Below, piece after piece: positions 22,000-33,970 of a stretch of DNA of 64,000 nucleotides. The DNA is from Capsicum annuum (lineage: Eukaryota > Streptophyta > Magnoliopsida > Solanales > Solanaceae). The position numbers and the translations under genes were made by a program. The first letter of the stretch is position 1; each line of letters begins with the position of its first letter. The notes under the pieces are model-generated. The model ran no database searches and was not told the origin of the DNA. It saw nothing but the letters and a program-made list of their open reading frames with translations. The stretch lies in assembly GCF_002878395.1 (NCBI RefSeq), contig NC_061118.1, positions 89,292,043-89,356,042 on the forward strand, read 5' to 3'.

Positions 22000-22885
22000 G
22001 GATAAATAAGTTCTAGATTCTATATTTATGAAAATAAAGAGTGACATTGGTGGGCAAAAGGTAGTGGTGTTTGAGATCGATAGTGATGGTACTTTACGGT
22101 ACCAAGAGAGGTTGTGTGTTCCTGATGCTGACAATTTTCTCCAAAGAATTTTGGCTGAGGCGCATGAATCACACTATGTTTTTCATCCCAACTCGACTAA
22201 GATGTATCATGATCTCAAGGAGATCTATAGGGGGAATGACATAAAGAGGGATGTGGTTGATATGTGGCCAAATGCATGGTGTGTCAACATGTTAAAGTTG
22301 AGCACATGAGGCGTGGAGGGCTGTATCAAGAAGTTGATTTGCCTAAATGAAAGTGAGAAGTGATTAATATGGACTTCCTTATTGGTCTTCCTCAGTCTCG
22401 GAATTAATATAATTCGATTTGGGTCATCGTGGATAGGATGACTAAGTCTGCACACTTTTTTCCAGTGCGGACTACCTTCTTGGTGGAAGATTATGCAAAG
22501 CTGTATCTTTAGGAGATTATGGACTAGTATAGGGTGCCTATTTCGATTATTTTAGATTGTGGCACGAAGTTTATATCTCATTTCTGGCGATCTTTCTAGA
22601 AAGGGTTGGGGACTAGGGTTAGTATGAGTACTGCTTTCCACCCATAGATTGATGGGCAAGCAGAGACAACTATTCAGACATTAGAGGATATGCTCAGGCT
22701 TGTGCGATTAATTATGGTGGAAATTGGGTTAAGCATCTACCTTTGGTAGAGTTTGCTTACAACAATAACTATCATTCTAGTATTGGTATGGCCCCTTTTG
22801 AGGTATTGTATGGTAGGAGGTGTAGATCTCCTATTGGTTGGTTTAAGCTTGGTGAGACGGACATGTTTGGTCCCGACTTGGTAAC
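22000..22885 (+). pseudogene. Integrase of element A, truncated
   Basis: The HHCC zinc-finger region (RILAEAHESHYVFHPNSTKM, with MWPNAWCVN where the family has CxxC) is at 22140-22290. The core follows in broken frames: WVIVDRMTKSAHFF (first Asp) near 22420, DCGTKFISHF (second Asp) near 22555, and [17 protein letters not shown] (catalytic Glu) near 22650. [20 protein letters not shown] is the last recognisable piece and the sequence breaks off about 22885. One of the zinc-binding cysteines is replaced and stops are frequent. Confidence 0.88.
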
Positions 22886-24774
22886 AGTATGAGACATAAG
22901 AGAACCAAAAACATGAAATTTAGACTTTTGATGTATGAAAGCTCACCACTTCATTGTCAACTCACGAGCTGATCCCAAATCTTAATTACTGAGCAGGAGG
23001 AGTGGAAGTATGGCCAATTCCTGCATGGCGTGGGGATACAACGTTCGAAGATGGTTAGTGGTTGGTGTGCTAGCATGAAACTCAGGGTTACAGATAACAT
23101 AATGTCATGATAAACAGTTTAAAATCATTTAAAACCAATACACATAATCAATTACATATACATATATACTTAACATGCCGGGATAGGGAACAAGGTTTAG
23201 TATGAACTTAAAACATTAACCTGGATTATGTAGCTCAACCATCTTAACATGTACCCACAGGTTATATGGGCTCAAAACCTCACTCCCTAGTCGGTCGCCA
23301 GTGCGTGAAGCCATAGGAACTGGAGAATAATATCACATATATGTTCATGGGGAACTCATACCTCCCAATATATACTAAGGTAACTTAAGCACCCAATCAT
23401 TTAATGATTTACATGGGACTCGAACCTCCTTAATCATGAAATAATAATGAGGGGGACTCGAACCTTCCTAGTCGATTTGACCCCCTCGTCGGTAAATGCG
23501 GTTTCCAGTATAGGTCGCTCCAACCTCCACTTTCATGGCTCATCTACACAACCCTTATTAAAGCCCAATTAAAACATTTATCACATATTCCCATCCATTG
23601 AACCACATTTCACATTAAGGAATACATTTTTGGTATCGTCATACCAACTACACTTACAAGGTAATAACAACATGCCAAAACAATTTCCATTACCTTAGGG
23701 AAAATAACTCCCTTTGTTCACTAATACAAGGTGGGGGCACACCGACTCTCTTTGTTCATTAAATCATACCATTGTATTTCAAATATCTCTTTATATCATG
23801 CAATAGTTCAAGACTAGTTCAGTTTTACAAATTCCCATAGTTCCATAATGAAAAACCAATTTCTCATTATGGGGTTGGGGTCATAACCACTTCAAAAGTC
23901 ACAAGTTTTGGAAAATCACAGTTCCCTAGTTCATTCACCATACCCATGCACTCATAAGTTTAAAATCATAGTTAAAGCATGAAAATCATATATAAACCAT
24001 GAGAAACATTGTTCAATTCATAAACATCAAAACCCCAACCTTTTGTTTCAAAAAGATCACAAACATCTCATGAACAATCTTTAAAACACATGCCTTTAAC
24101 ATATTAACAATGAGAGAAGAGTAACATGCCTTAAACCCCAAGAAATTTGGGGAGAAATCGACCTTTTAAACCTTAGATTACCAACTTGATGAAACCATAA
24201 CTTGAATTGCTTTAGGGAATTTAGAAAGCCTTTTGGGAGTGTTTGAGAAGTTACTTAGATTGTTTCTAAGTGCTAATGACACCCTAAAAAGGTTATAAGA
24301 CGTGGGTTTCTATTTGGTTAAGAAGGAAAATGTCTAGGATGCCCATAACTTAAAAGCTAAAAGAGTGCCACATTTGACTACGAGTCAACCCTTGACTCAG
24401 AGCCACTCCTTACGACTCGTCACCATGATTCATAACAAAGGCAATATCACTAAGGCACCCTACACTGCTGACCTTTAGACTCAGCCATAGGAATCATAAT
24501 GGGACCCTACGACTTGTAGGGTCTACTCATAGTCAACATAGAACCCCAATTGGGGTATACACTGGACACCCTTTACACCTAATGACTAGTAACATATCCT
24601 TACGGCTATTAGTGAGACACTCGTACTCAGAGCAGAATCTAGCCACAAACTTACTGGTTTCGTTACGACTCTTCTTAATGACTTATTAGGACATCCTACG
24701 ACTCATAGGGTCCACCAGGGCAGTGAGCTTGGAACTCAGAAAATTTTCAAGGGCCAAAAACCTGGGGAGTTACA
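22886..24774 (-). repeat. 3' LTR of element B, truncated
   Basis: On the minus strand it begins TGTAACTCCCCAGG at 24774 and runs to about 22886, matching the 5' LTR down to 30126 there. The counterpart of 29817-30125 is missing. It keeps about 275 bp (roughly 23455-23735, between AATGAGGGGGA and ACTAATACAAGGTGGGGG) that are deleted from the 5' LTR. Confidence 0.88.
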
Positions 24775-24776
24775 TA

Positions 24777-24786
24777 CTCCCCTCTT
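24777..24786 (-). other. Polypurine tract of element B
   Basis: AAGAGGGGAG on the minus strand stands two bases before the TG that opens the 3' LTR, the expected place for the plus-strand primer. Confidence 0.75.
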
Positions 24787-24889
24787 AGGATCATTTGTCC
24801 TCGAATAATAGGACGAGCAATTTATTAGCACAATTTTACTCTTACTTTTAATAAAGATAGAAAACAAAGATATCAAGGAGTACACATTC

Positions 24890-25302
24890 TTAAGCATGAT
24901 TATCCGGAAAATAAAACAAGATGGATACTTGGACATCATATCCTTTTTGACTTCCTAAGTAGCTTCTTTAACCTTTTGGTTTCTCCAAAGAACCTTTACC
25001 GAAGCCACGTCCTTGGTCCTCAATCGAAGGTCTTGTCGATCCAAAATCTCAACCGGGACTTTCTCATAAGACAAGGAATCCAAAACATCCATTTCTTCCA
25101 AAGGAACACCCATCGAAGGATCAACCACGCACTTCCTAAGCATCAAAACATTACATACCGGATGAATGGAGCTCAAAATAGAAGGCAACTCCAATTTATA
25201 TACAATATTACCAAACCTTTTCACAACTAAGTACAGACCTACATAGTAGGGACTGAGCTTCCCCTTCTTACCAAACTGCATCACTCCCTTCATGGGGGAC
25301 AC
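24890..25302 (-). pseudogene. Integrase C-terminal region and chromodomain of element B
   Basis: The segment GKKGKLSPYYVGLYLV and the string YKLELPSILSSIHPVCNVLM are the conserved tail of chromovirus integrase. SYEKVPVEILDRQDLRLRTK and DVASVKVLWRNQKVKEAT form the chromodomain, which would target insertion by binding modified histone. A TAG at about 24955 replaces the Trp that follows EAT in the family, and the remaining residues (EVKKDMMSKYPSCF) continue beyond it. Confidence 0.88.
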
Positions 25303-25344
25303 CTTTAAGAATACCCAATAATCAACACTGAATTCTAACTCTCT

Positions 25345-26254
25345 TCACCTCACATCCGCATAGGACTTTTGACGACTTTGGATGGCCTTAAGTCTATCCC
25401 GAACCACCTTCACCTTCTCCATGGCTTGGTGAACCAAATTATGGCCAAAAAACTTATTTTCACCAACCTCAAACCACCCAGTAGGAGACGTACACCTCAT
25501 ACCATATAAGGCCTCAAAAGGATCCATACCAATGTGGGAGTGATAACTATTATTGTAGGCAAATTCTATAAGAGGCAGGTTGTTATCCCAACTACCACCA
25601 AAATAAGACACACAAGCCCAAAATATATCTTCCAAGATATAAATTGTCCTTTCTTATTGCCCATCCGTTTGTGGGTGGAACATAGTATTAAGGGTCACCT
25701 TAGTCCGCCAACCTCGCTAGAACGACCTCCAAAAGTGAGATGAGAACTGAGTACGCCGATCATATATGATGGAAACTAGAGTACCATGCAATTTATGATC
25801 TTCTCAATGAATAGCTTGGCCTAATCTTCAGAAGAGAAATTTTTCCTCACTGGAAAAAAGTGAACAGACTTAGTCATCCTATCCATGATGACCCAGATCG
25901 AATCAAATTGCTGGCAAGATTGCGGAAGATCAGTATCAAAATCCATAATAATGATCTCTCATTTCCACACCGGCAGCTTAATCTCTTGAGTCAATCTACT
26001 GGGCCTCAAGTGCTTTACCTTCACTTGTTGGCACACCATGCACTAACAACAAAATTAGCCACATCCCGCTTTATATTATTCCACCAATAAATATCTCTAA
26101 GATCATGAAACATCTTCGGCAAACTAGGATGAACAGTATAACACAACTCATGAGCTTTGGCCAAAATTCTTCCTCGCAACCCATCAACATCGGGAACACA
26201 CAATCTGCCTTGGTACCTTAAGATACCATCGCCACCAATCTTGAAAACTATCAC
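25345..26254 (-). pseudogene. Integrase of element B
   Basis: The zinc-finger part (RILAKAHELCYTVHPSLPKM, RDIYWWNNIKRDVANFV and SAWCANK) lies at 26254-26035. The core follows with stops, and LPLIEFAYNNSYHSHIGMDP, ALYGMRCTSPTGWFEVGENK and QAMEKVKVVRDRLKAIQSRQ are found at 25620-25350. Integrase would join the DNA copy to the host genome. The central part with the catalytic residues lies in several frames and is not intact. Confidence 0.87.
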
Positions 26255-26257
26255 TTT

Positions 26258-27035
26258 CTATCTACCTATATCATTCTTGATTTGCATCAAGATAAGATCC
26301 AACACTTTTTTCTCCTTTACCTCAGCACCAAGAGATGACTTCACCACCTCTTGAACAATCACACCACTATTCTCAGAATCCAAGAGACGAACTCCAAGAT
26401 TAGCCAATCGGTGAATATCCTTCACTAAATCTCTCTTTTTCTCATCCATATTAGACAAGCTTCATATGGACGACCTACTAAGAGCATCAACAAGTATGTA
26501 AAATTTACCTGAAGGACAACAAAAACTTATACCATAGTCCTTTAGCATACAAGCTACCTCCTTTGCCTGGATTCAATTCTTTCAGCGTGAACACGTTTTG
26601 CAGGAACTTATGATTAGAATAAATATTAATATGGACCTTATACAAATAGTGCTGCCGATCTTTAATGCAAACGCTGCATCCAATAATTTTAAATCACGAG
26701 TCAGATAATTCTTCTCATGAACTTTCAACTATCTATAGGCATAAGTAGCCACTTTTCCATGCTGCATCAACACACAGCCCAGTCCCACCCGAGACACATC
26801 ATAATAGACGACAAAACCATTAGTACCCTCAAGTAGAGTTATGACCGGAGTTGAAGTCAACTTATCCTTCAGCTTCTCAAAACTACCCTCACATGCATCA
26901 GACTATAAAAATTTCACCTTCTTCTGAGTCAACTTAGTCAACAAGGCTGCAATAGAAGAGAAACTCTCCATAAACCTTTTATAGTAGCCGGCTAAACCCA
27001 AGAAGCTCTGAACATCGAATAGAGTCGTGGGTCTA
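26258..27035 (-). pseudogene. RNase H and connection region of element B
   Basis: At 26840-26650 the minus strand carries the RNase H words seen in element A (VYYDVSRVGLGCVLMQHGKV, YLYKVHINIYSNHKFL) in broken frames, and the RT-RNase H connection (KVVVVKK to the FLGLAGYYKRF words) lies at 27060-26960. The region downstream (26458-26258, MDEKKRDLVKDIHRLANLGV and RLLDSENSGVIVQE) is the linker to integrase and is closely parallel to element A at 21870-21970. Confidence 0.8.
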
Positions 27036-27037
27036 GG

Positions 27038-27790
27038 TCACTTCTTAACCACCACAACTTTCTGTGGATCCATCATAATCCATTCACTAGAAATAATATT
27101 ACCTAGATAAGTCACAATATTCAACCAGAACTCACACTTAGAGAACTTTGCATACAAATGCTGATCCCTTAGGGTCTGCAACACAAGACGGAAGTAATCG
27201 ACATGATCCACCTCACTCTTGGAATATACCAAAATATCATCAATAAAGACAATTACGAACAAATCCAAGAACTGACATAAAACCCAATTCATAAGATCCA
27301 TAAATGCTGTCGGAGCATTGGTAAAACCAAAGCACATCACTAAGAACTCAAAATGACCATACCGAGTTTGAAAGACAGTCTTAGGGATATCCACCTCCCT
27401 AATCTTCAAATGATGGAACCCAGACTGAAGATTAATTTAGAAAAGAACTTAACACCCTGAAGCTGACAAAATGATCATTAATCCTCAGAAATGGATACTT
27501 ATTCTTCACAGTTACTTTATTCAGTTAGCGATAATCAATACACATTAGAAGGGAACCATCCTTATTATGCACAAAGAGAATAGGAGCACCCCATGGAGAC
27601 ATACTAGGGCAGATAAAACCCTTCTCAAGAAGATCTTTCAACTGCTTATTGAGTTCTTTTAACTCAGCTAGAGCCATCCTATAAAAAGGGATGAAAATAG
27701 AACGAGTGTCCGGAAGAAAATCTATCCCAAAATCAATTTCCCTATCAGGAGGAATAACAAGAAGATCATCAGGGAACATCTCAAAAAATT
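27038..27790 (-). pseudogene. Reverse transcriptase of element B, catalytic motif kept
   Basis: The first part (27779-27525) has IDFGIDFLPDTRSIFIPFYR, LKELNKQLKDLLEKGFICPS, WGAPILFVHNKDGSLLMCID and YR before a stop. The second (27409-27038) has [54 protein letters not shown] with the catalytic FIDD, and [20 protein letters not shown]. The piece between, with the RIDDLFDQL words, contains a short deletion or frameshift near 27410-27520. Unlike element A the active-site aspartates are still there. Confidence 0.9.
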
Positions 27791-28029
27791 CACAGACAAT
27801 GGGGACAGTCTGTAAAGAAGGACCTTTGGCTCTAGAATCCTTAACATGTACTAGGTGATAGAGGCACCTTTTAGAAACTAATTTTTAAGCTCTAAGATAC
27901 GAAATAGACCTTTCCATAGGCACTAGGTAAATACCTTCTTATTTGATTACCGGCTCATTTGGGAAATGGAAATTGACCCTTCGAGTCTGACAATCAAGAG
28001 AACCATAGCATGAATACAACTAATCCATC

Positions 28030-28400
28030 CCTGAAATCACATCAAAGTCTAACATGTCCAACTCTATTAGATCTACCAAGGTCTCCCTACCATGTACTGA
28101 AATCACATAACCCTATAGACCTTTTTAGCTATATTGGAGTCACCCATCGAGGTAGACATAGAGAAAAGGTCCAGAATATACTCATGATTAAAGCCAAAAT
28201 GAATAGCCACGTAAGGGGTCATATAAAAGAGGGTAGACCTGAGATCAAGTAGACAATATAAACTATAAGAAAAGAGTTTAAGCATACCAGTAACAACATT
28301 GGGGATTGCCTCAGAATCCTGACGAGTGGCAAGAGTATACATATGATTTCGACCAATGCCGGAGCCAGAAGTAGAAGTAGCACCCTTTGGTTTATGACTA
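28030..28400 (-). pseudogene. Protease region of element B
   Basis: The minus strand gives LLDLRSTLFYMTPYVAIHFG at about 28250-28190, the protease active-site area. The expected Asp-Ser-Gly is replaced by LDLRST. The flanking MYTLATRQDSEAIPNVVTGM is the family's usual gag-protease linker. A further conserved word, YRV(M), ends the frame near 28103. Confidence 0.75.
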
Positions 28401-28419
28401 GATGAAGTAGCAACATGAA

Positions 28420-29598
28420 TCTTATTCGCCCCAGAAGCAACCTTAGAAGGAAAATACCTCTACAGATGACCAGTATAACCACATTTAAAGCATTTATTCC
28501 TTCTTTCCTTGCAAAACCCAAAATACATCTAACAGTAAAATCTACAAGAAGGATATGACGGATCTGATTGAGCCCTATAAGCTTGCGACGGGGATCATGG
28601 TGCTCTAAACCACTATCATACTCAGAACAATGTCACCCAATGGCTTCAAATAAGGAGCACTAGCTGTAGTGTAGGAACCAAAATTGCCCCATTTCTTCTT
28701 AGTCCACTTCCCACCGTCTATACTACTTTGCTATGACCTCTACCCTAATTCAAATAATGATACTTCTTATTCTACCTCTCACTTATCTCCTCTTGCTTAT
28801 TCTTTTCTTTCTCTACTTATTGCATATACACCACAAGTCTCGAGATTTCCATATCCTTATTTAATAAGGCAGCCTTGCTCTCCAAGTTCAATATCCGGGA
28901 CAACCCCAAAGCAAACTTTCTCTTTCTATCCCTCTTACTAGATACTAATTCAGGGGCATAACATGGCATCTGATGAAACTTCAAGGCATATTTCTTTAAT
29001 GATATCCTGCCTTACTTTAGATTCATAAATTCTTGGGCCTTCACCTCTCTCAAATCTTATAGAAAGAAGCGGTCTAGGAAAGCACTAGAAAAATTACCAT
29101 ACAAAGTGGACTCAGCATCCTCACCCCTAGACTAGTCTCACTCATCATACCACTGGTATGCCTTATCCTTTAATTGATAGGCTGCAAACTCTACCCCTTT
29201 CATATTAGTAGCTTACATCACACAAAAGATCTTTTCCACCCTATCAATAAATTTTTGAGGATCTTCATCAACCCTAGAACCATTAAAAATATGAGGACTC
29301 AACCTCATAAACTGGCTAACCTTAATGGACTCAGATGATGGAGCAATATAAGAAACATGCTCTGTCTAGGAGGCTACCAACTGGGTGAGTAAATGGATGG
29401 AATGGTAGAAATCAATATTAGACACATAAGCTCAAGGTTCCTAAGGAGGGATAGGGGGATTGGTGGAGTTTCCTTAGGAAAATAAAAAAACAATGACCTA
29501 AGATCGGGTCTAAACTTCTAGAGTTGGACGAGCTCCATCCACATTATCCTTAGACGGGAAGAAGAGTTGCCGCGACCATCAGATCTTCTGGGAGGCAT
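28420..29598 (-). pseudogene. gag of element B
   Basis: The frame starts MPPRRSDGRGNSSSRLR at 29598 and soon hits a TAG. Capsid words appear in other frames (FMRLSPHIFNGSRVDEDPQK near 29310-29250). The zinc knuckle, NKCFKCGYTGHL with a stop and RYFPSK, is at about 28500-28455, so its last Cys is lost. The same start and knuckle layout are seen in element A. Confidence 0.82.
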
Positions 29599-29795
29599 GA
29601 TTTGAAAAACAAACAACAATTAGAGAAGATACAAGATCTTAGACTCTACATCTTGAAATAAAATAAGAAGAAAGGGAAACATTTCTAAATGTCTCGCAGC
29701 CGCTTCCTTATATGTATGGCATGCTACATACCTATAAATGAGACTCTAGTTGACACGACTTTGTTGGACACCTAATGACACCAAACCTAGGCTCT

Positions 29796-29814
29796 AATAC
29801 TATCTCTGTCATGA
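29796..29814 (-). other. Degenerate primer-binding site of element B
   Basis: The minus strand reads TAGTATTAGAGCCTAGG directly after the 5' LTR end (...GGTCATGACA), a variant of the tRNA-iMet-complementary TTGGTATCAGAGCC. Confidence 0.75.
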
Positions 29815-29816
29815 CC

Positions 29817-31723
29817 CGAACCGGGGCCTGGTTGTGACAGGTATCTCAATTCCTACGTGGACCAGAGATTACCCCCTGAACCTAACCATATAAAACACAA
29901 CGTACCCTAATGTATGATGAATTCTGAACATATAGCAAGATAGCATGCAATAGCTTAATAAATTTTTAATTTATGTACATAACCAACCACCAATGATCGG
30001 ACAAATGACTGACCGACACCGCCTAATAACCATAGTAGTTTAAATAAAGCCTTAAAATAAACCAAAACCGAATACTAATAAAGTGACAAGACATGACTTT
30101 GACTATTGCCAAGACGAATCTAAATAGTCTGAGACATAAGAGAACCAAAAATAGGAAATGTAGACTTTTGATGTATGAAAGCTCAATATTTCAATGTCAA
30201 CTTACGAGCTGATCCTCAATACTAATTACTGAGTAGGAGGAGTAGAAGTATGGCTAATTCCTACATCACGTAGGGATACATCGTTCGAAGACGGTTAGAG
30301 ATTGGAGTGCTAGCATGAAACTTAAGGATAAGGATAAGATAATATCATGATCAACAGTTTAAAATTATTCAAAACCAATGAACATAATTAATTGCATATA
30401 CATATATACTTCACATGCAGAGATAGGGAACAAGGTTTAATATGCACTTAAAATTTAACCAGGATTATGTAACTCAACTAGCATAGCATGTACCCACTGG
30501 CTATATGGGCCCTAACTCTTACCCCTGGTCGGGTCCCATTATGTATAATAGCACAAACCAGAGAATAATCTCATATAAATTTACATGGAGTCTTGAACCT
30601 CCCAACATATGCTAAGGTGACTTAAGTAACCGATTATATAATGATTTACGGGGGACTCGAACCTCCCTAATCATGAAATAATAATGAGGGGGAACATCAT
30701 TAATACAAGGTGGGGGAGCATCGAATTTCTTTGTTCATTAAATAATACCATTGTATTTCAAATACCACTTTATATCATGCAATACTTCAAGACTAGTTTA
30801 GTTTTACAAATTCCCACAGTTTCCATAATTAAAAGCCAATTTCACATTATAGGGTTTGCGTCATAACCACTACAAAAGTCACAATTTTGGGAAACCCACA
30901 TGTTCAAAAACATAGTTAAAGCATGAAAATCATATATAAACCATGAGAAACTTTGTTCAATTCATAAACATTTAAAACCCCAATATTTGTTTCAAAATCA
31001 TAACAAATATCTCATGAACAATACTTGAAAATATATGTCATTAGCAAATTAACAATGAGGGAAGTGTAATATGCCTTAAATGCCAAGAAATTTGGGGAGA
31101 AATTAGCCCTTGAGCCCTTAGATAACAAACTTGATGAAACCCTAGCTTGACTTGCTTGAGGGAATTTAGAAAGTTTTTTGGGAGTGTTTGAGAAGTTACT
31201 TAGATTGTTTCAGAGTGCTAATGACACCCTAAACAGGTTATAATATTTGGGTTTCTATCTTGTTAAAAGGGAAAATGTCCAGGATGCCTTTAACTTAAAA
31301 GCTAAAAAAGTGTTGCCTTTGACTATGGGTCAACCCTTGACTCAAAGCCACTCCTTACGACTTGTCACCATGAGTCGTAACCAAGGTAAAACCACTAAGT
31401 TTCCCTACACTGTGACCTTACAAATCAGCCACAAGAATCTTAATTACACCTTACGACTCGTAGGGTCCAGTCGTAACTAACAGAATACAAATTAGGGTAT
31501 ACACTAGACACCCTACATTTACACCTAATAACTCGTAACATAACCTTATGAATCTTAGTTCTCCACTCATACTCAAAGCATAATCTAGACATAAACTTAC
31601 TAGTTTGATTATGACTCATCCCAACGACTTGTCAGGATACCCTACGACTCATACGGTCCAGTCGTAACTAGGTAGTGAGCTCAGAACTCAAAAAATTTTC
31701 AAGGGCCAAAAACCCATGGTGTT

Positions 31724-31726
<3 letters not shown>
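29817..31726 (-). repeat. 5' LTR of element B (1910 bp)
   Basis: Begins TGTAACACCATGGG at 31726 and ends GGTTCGGGTCATGACA at 29817 on the minus strand. It is colinear with the 3' LTR except for an internal deletion of about 275 bp at 30690 (between AATGAGGGGGA and ACATCATTAATACAAGG). The two LTRs differ by many substitutions, so the insertion is old. The repeated TACGACT-type words are shared with the LTRs of A and F. Confidence 0.9.

Positions 31727-31762
<36 letters not shown>
31727..31762. repeat. (TA)n microsatellite at the LTR edge of element B
   Basis: About 17 TA units start at the first base outside the 5' LTR of element B. TA-rich tracts may have been the insertion target, but because the other end of B is lost no target duplication can be checked. 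Confidence 0.92.
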
Positions 31763-31765
<3 letters not shown>

Positions 31766-32544
31766 TATATATAAGGGATAACTAAATAAATTACCCTAAG
31801 TAATCAACCTAACATCTCAAGGCATTCTAACGAAGTAGGAAGTTAGTGATGGCATAATCAAGGTCTGTAATCATAATGTCTAACCATGATATAACTATCC
31901 ATAATATTATTTACCATGAAAAGAAAAGGGATTAGAATCATATCTCAAACCTCAGTACCAGTCCATAATGATCCTATCATGAACTAATCAAAATAACAAC
32001 AATAAAGTAATTAGTTAGTTAGGATAAATAATACCTAACTGGGCTTGCATAAGCTAGAATGTTCAATCAACATTCAACAAATAACTATCGTAATATAACT
32101 ATTCAACCCAATAAGGTGATAGATATATGCACCAAATAATATACTAGTGATAGATAATATATATGAATAAATGAATGCAAGGTAAATCTATAGTACTATA
32201 ACTAATTCAGGTGCCACAATGTACCAAGTGTCTACACCTCCTCCAGCTCAACACCTTGCAAAGGTAGGACCTATGATTACCTCTCTTCTCTAGAACTATG
32301 CCGTATAAATGAAGGGGCTCATAGAGGATTCTGGAATATCTGTAAACACTTGGTCCCGATCTAAGATTTCCAATAATCATTATCATCAATCTAATCCATC
32401 CAAGACCGAAGAGATGTACATATAATAAGTGCATGAAATTAAATCATGGCTAAAAGAGTATAAGTCTGTGAATCTATTAGATGAGATCAGCTTTGAGACT
32501 AAATTAGTATCATAGAGTACAAAGGGTCGGAGTCTCTCGATCGA
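31766..32544 (-). repeat. LTR fragment of family C, inverted
   Basis: Read on the minus strand this piece parallels the right half of the LTR of element C: GAGAGACTCCGACCC against AGAGATTCCGACCCC (41360), GATCGGGACCAAGTG against GATAGGGACCAAGTC (41496), CCCCTTCATTTATACG against CCCCTTCATCCGTGAG (41540), and GTTGAGCTGGAGGAGG against CGTCGAGCTGGAAGAGG (41605). It breaks off at 32544, exactly where the TG start of the plus-strand LTR of element C stands. No coding sequence is present. Confidence 0.8.
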
Positions 32545-33970
32545 TGTAATGACCATTCAGATCATTTCCTTGATTTGCATGCATTTTTGGCATTTTGAAT
32601 CTTCCTACAGGTGCTACAGGTCATTTTGACTTGCCAAAGTTATTGGTTCAAATATCAAATAGTTTGTTTGGATTTTAGGATCATTTCTTTATTTTGGAGC
32701 GTTTGTTGTTTAGGATTTGGTCTCGAGCCAAAACTCCTAGTAGATGATCTCAAATAATAATTCTGATAGTACTAAAATATTAATCTAGTCTAGGGGGAAC
32801 CTGGTTCAGGTCCCGAGGATTTTGAACTCACTTTGGGCTATTAGGTGAATTACATAAAAAATAAAACTATTGGTATAGGCCCCACACATAGTCAAAATAA
32901 TCTTGGATAAAAGGTTTGATGGTTCCATTATATTTAAAATATTAAATTTATTATGGTAACATATTTTGTGTGTGTGCATGGGTTCCGAATGAATTCTGAG
33001 CACCCAGTTAGAGTTTGATTTGGACTCGTGAAAATTTGGTGCATCAGGTTGCTAATGCAACCGCTTACGTGTTCATATGACTGCTTAGCAGTCTCCGCAT
33101 ATACGACATAATATCGTTTAAGTGACCTTGACCATTTGGTCAATGGCCGCTTAAGTGATGGTTTGTTTGCATAAGTGAGTTCGCTTGAACGACTGAGGAG
33201 CCGCTTAAGCGATACCCAAACACAAATGACAGATCACAAAAGAGATAGTGGGGCTGCTTAAGTGGTTGTTACGTAAGCAGCAAGATGACCACTTAAGCAA
33301 TACCTAGTGGATTTATATCCCCTTTTCCCACCTAATTTTCCACCATATTCACACCAAATTGAGAGCCCAAAGAGAGGAAAAGGGGAAAATCATCAGTAGA
33401 AGCTAAGGTAAGCTAGCCTAATTCTCCTTGGTCATTTCCCATTAATTTTCTCTATAATTTCTGTCCCAAATAATAGTAAATTCTTAGAAATTAGATCTCG
33501 AATTCCTAAATTTTAAAGGTTGATTTGAGACCCAATTTATTTTTCATTTGTGCTCAACTTTTGAGCACACACTCCTTTTCCTTCAAGGGATCCCATGATT
33601 AATTCAATATTAGATTCCATTTGTAGGCACCATGGGCCCATTCTTGACCTAAATGTTGACCCGACTCATAATATATCAATATGTTTTTTAATTTACTTAC
33701 AATATATATAGATTATGATTTTTATAGTGTTACAATATTTTGGAATTGTGGAGTGAAGAAGGACAATTTATGGGTAATTTAAGGATTTGTGGTTTGACAT
33801 TGAGGTAGGGTGTCTACTCTTCGTCCTAAGATGGTGTATTATTTTTTTGCATGTTAGAAGGGTAATTGACCCTTATGGTGAATATTCTTTTTATGCTTTA
33901 AGGATCATTTTTCCATATTTTCTAGCATGTTAGGCGTAGTTGAGACTAATAAACTCTTATTATAATGTTT
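32545..33970 (+). repeat. LTR of element C, left part
   Basis: TGTAATGACCATTCAGATCA is a typical LTR opening in this group. The stretch includes repeated CGCTTAAG(C/T)GA words (33060-33300) and a TATATCCCCTTTT sequence at 33316 followed by CAAATTGAGAGCCCAAAGAG, which looks like the promoter and transcript start of the LTR. It is interrupted at about 33970 by element D and continues at 40964. The deduced uninterrupted LTR is about 3.2 kb. Confidence 0.72.

Larger units (their letters stand above)
14016..22885 (+). mobile_element. Element A: degenerate Ty3/gypsy (chromovirus-like) retrotransposon, 3' truncated
   Basis: The element starts at TGAAACACCCTGG, has a primer-binding site after the 5' LTR and then gag, protease, RT, RNase H and integrase in the Ty3/gypsy order. 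The domain wording ([16 protein letters not shown] in RT) is that of plant chromoviruses of the Tekay/Del type. All reading frames are interrupted by stops and frameshifts. It ends at about 22885 inside the C-terminal part of integrase, where it abuts a truncated LTR of element B in the opposite orientation; the chromodomain and 3' LTR are missing. Its LTR is of the same family as that of element F (54458-56755). Confidence 0.9.
22886..31726 (-). mobile_element. Element B: Ty3/gypsy chromovirus with chromodomain, degenerate, 3' LTR truncated
   Basis: Read on the minus strand it has a 5' LTR (31726-29817), a primer-binding site, gag, protease, RT, RNase H, integrase, a chromodomain and a 3' LTR (24774-22886). 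This order and the chromodomain identify a plant chromovirus of the Tekay/Del type. Stops break every domain, but the RT keeps its catalytic FIDD. The 3' LTR lacks its last 310 bp or so relative to the 5' LTR, and at the cut it joins element A. Confidence 0.92.

Noticed and set aside
25534..25743. Plus-strand frames over element B (also 24976-25230, 25860-26090, 28010-28252, 28684-28941)
   Set aside because: They are shadows of the minus-strand gag and pol reading frames.
18521..29600. Endogenous pararetrovirus as an explanation of the RT sequences
   Set aside because: The elements have LTRs, tRNA-Met primer sites, integrase and a chromodomain; no movement protein or coat protein words were seen.
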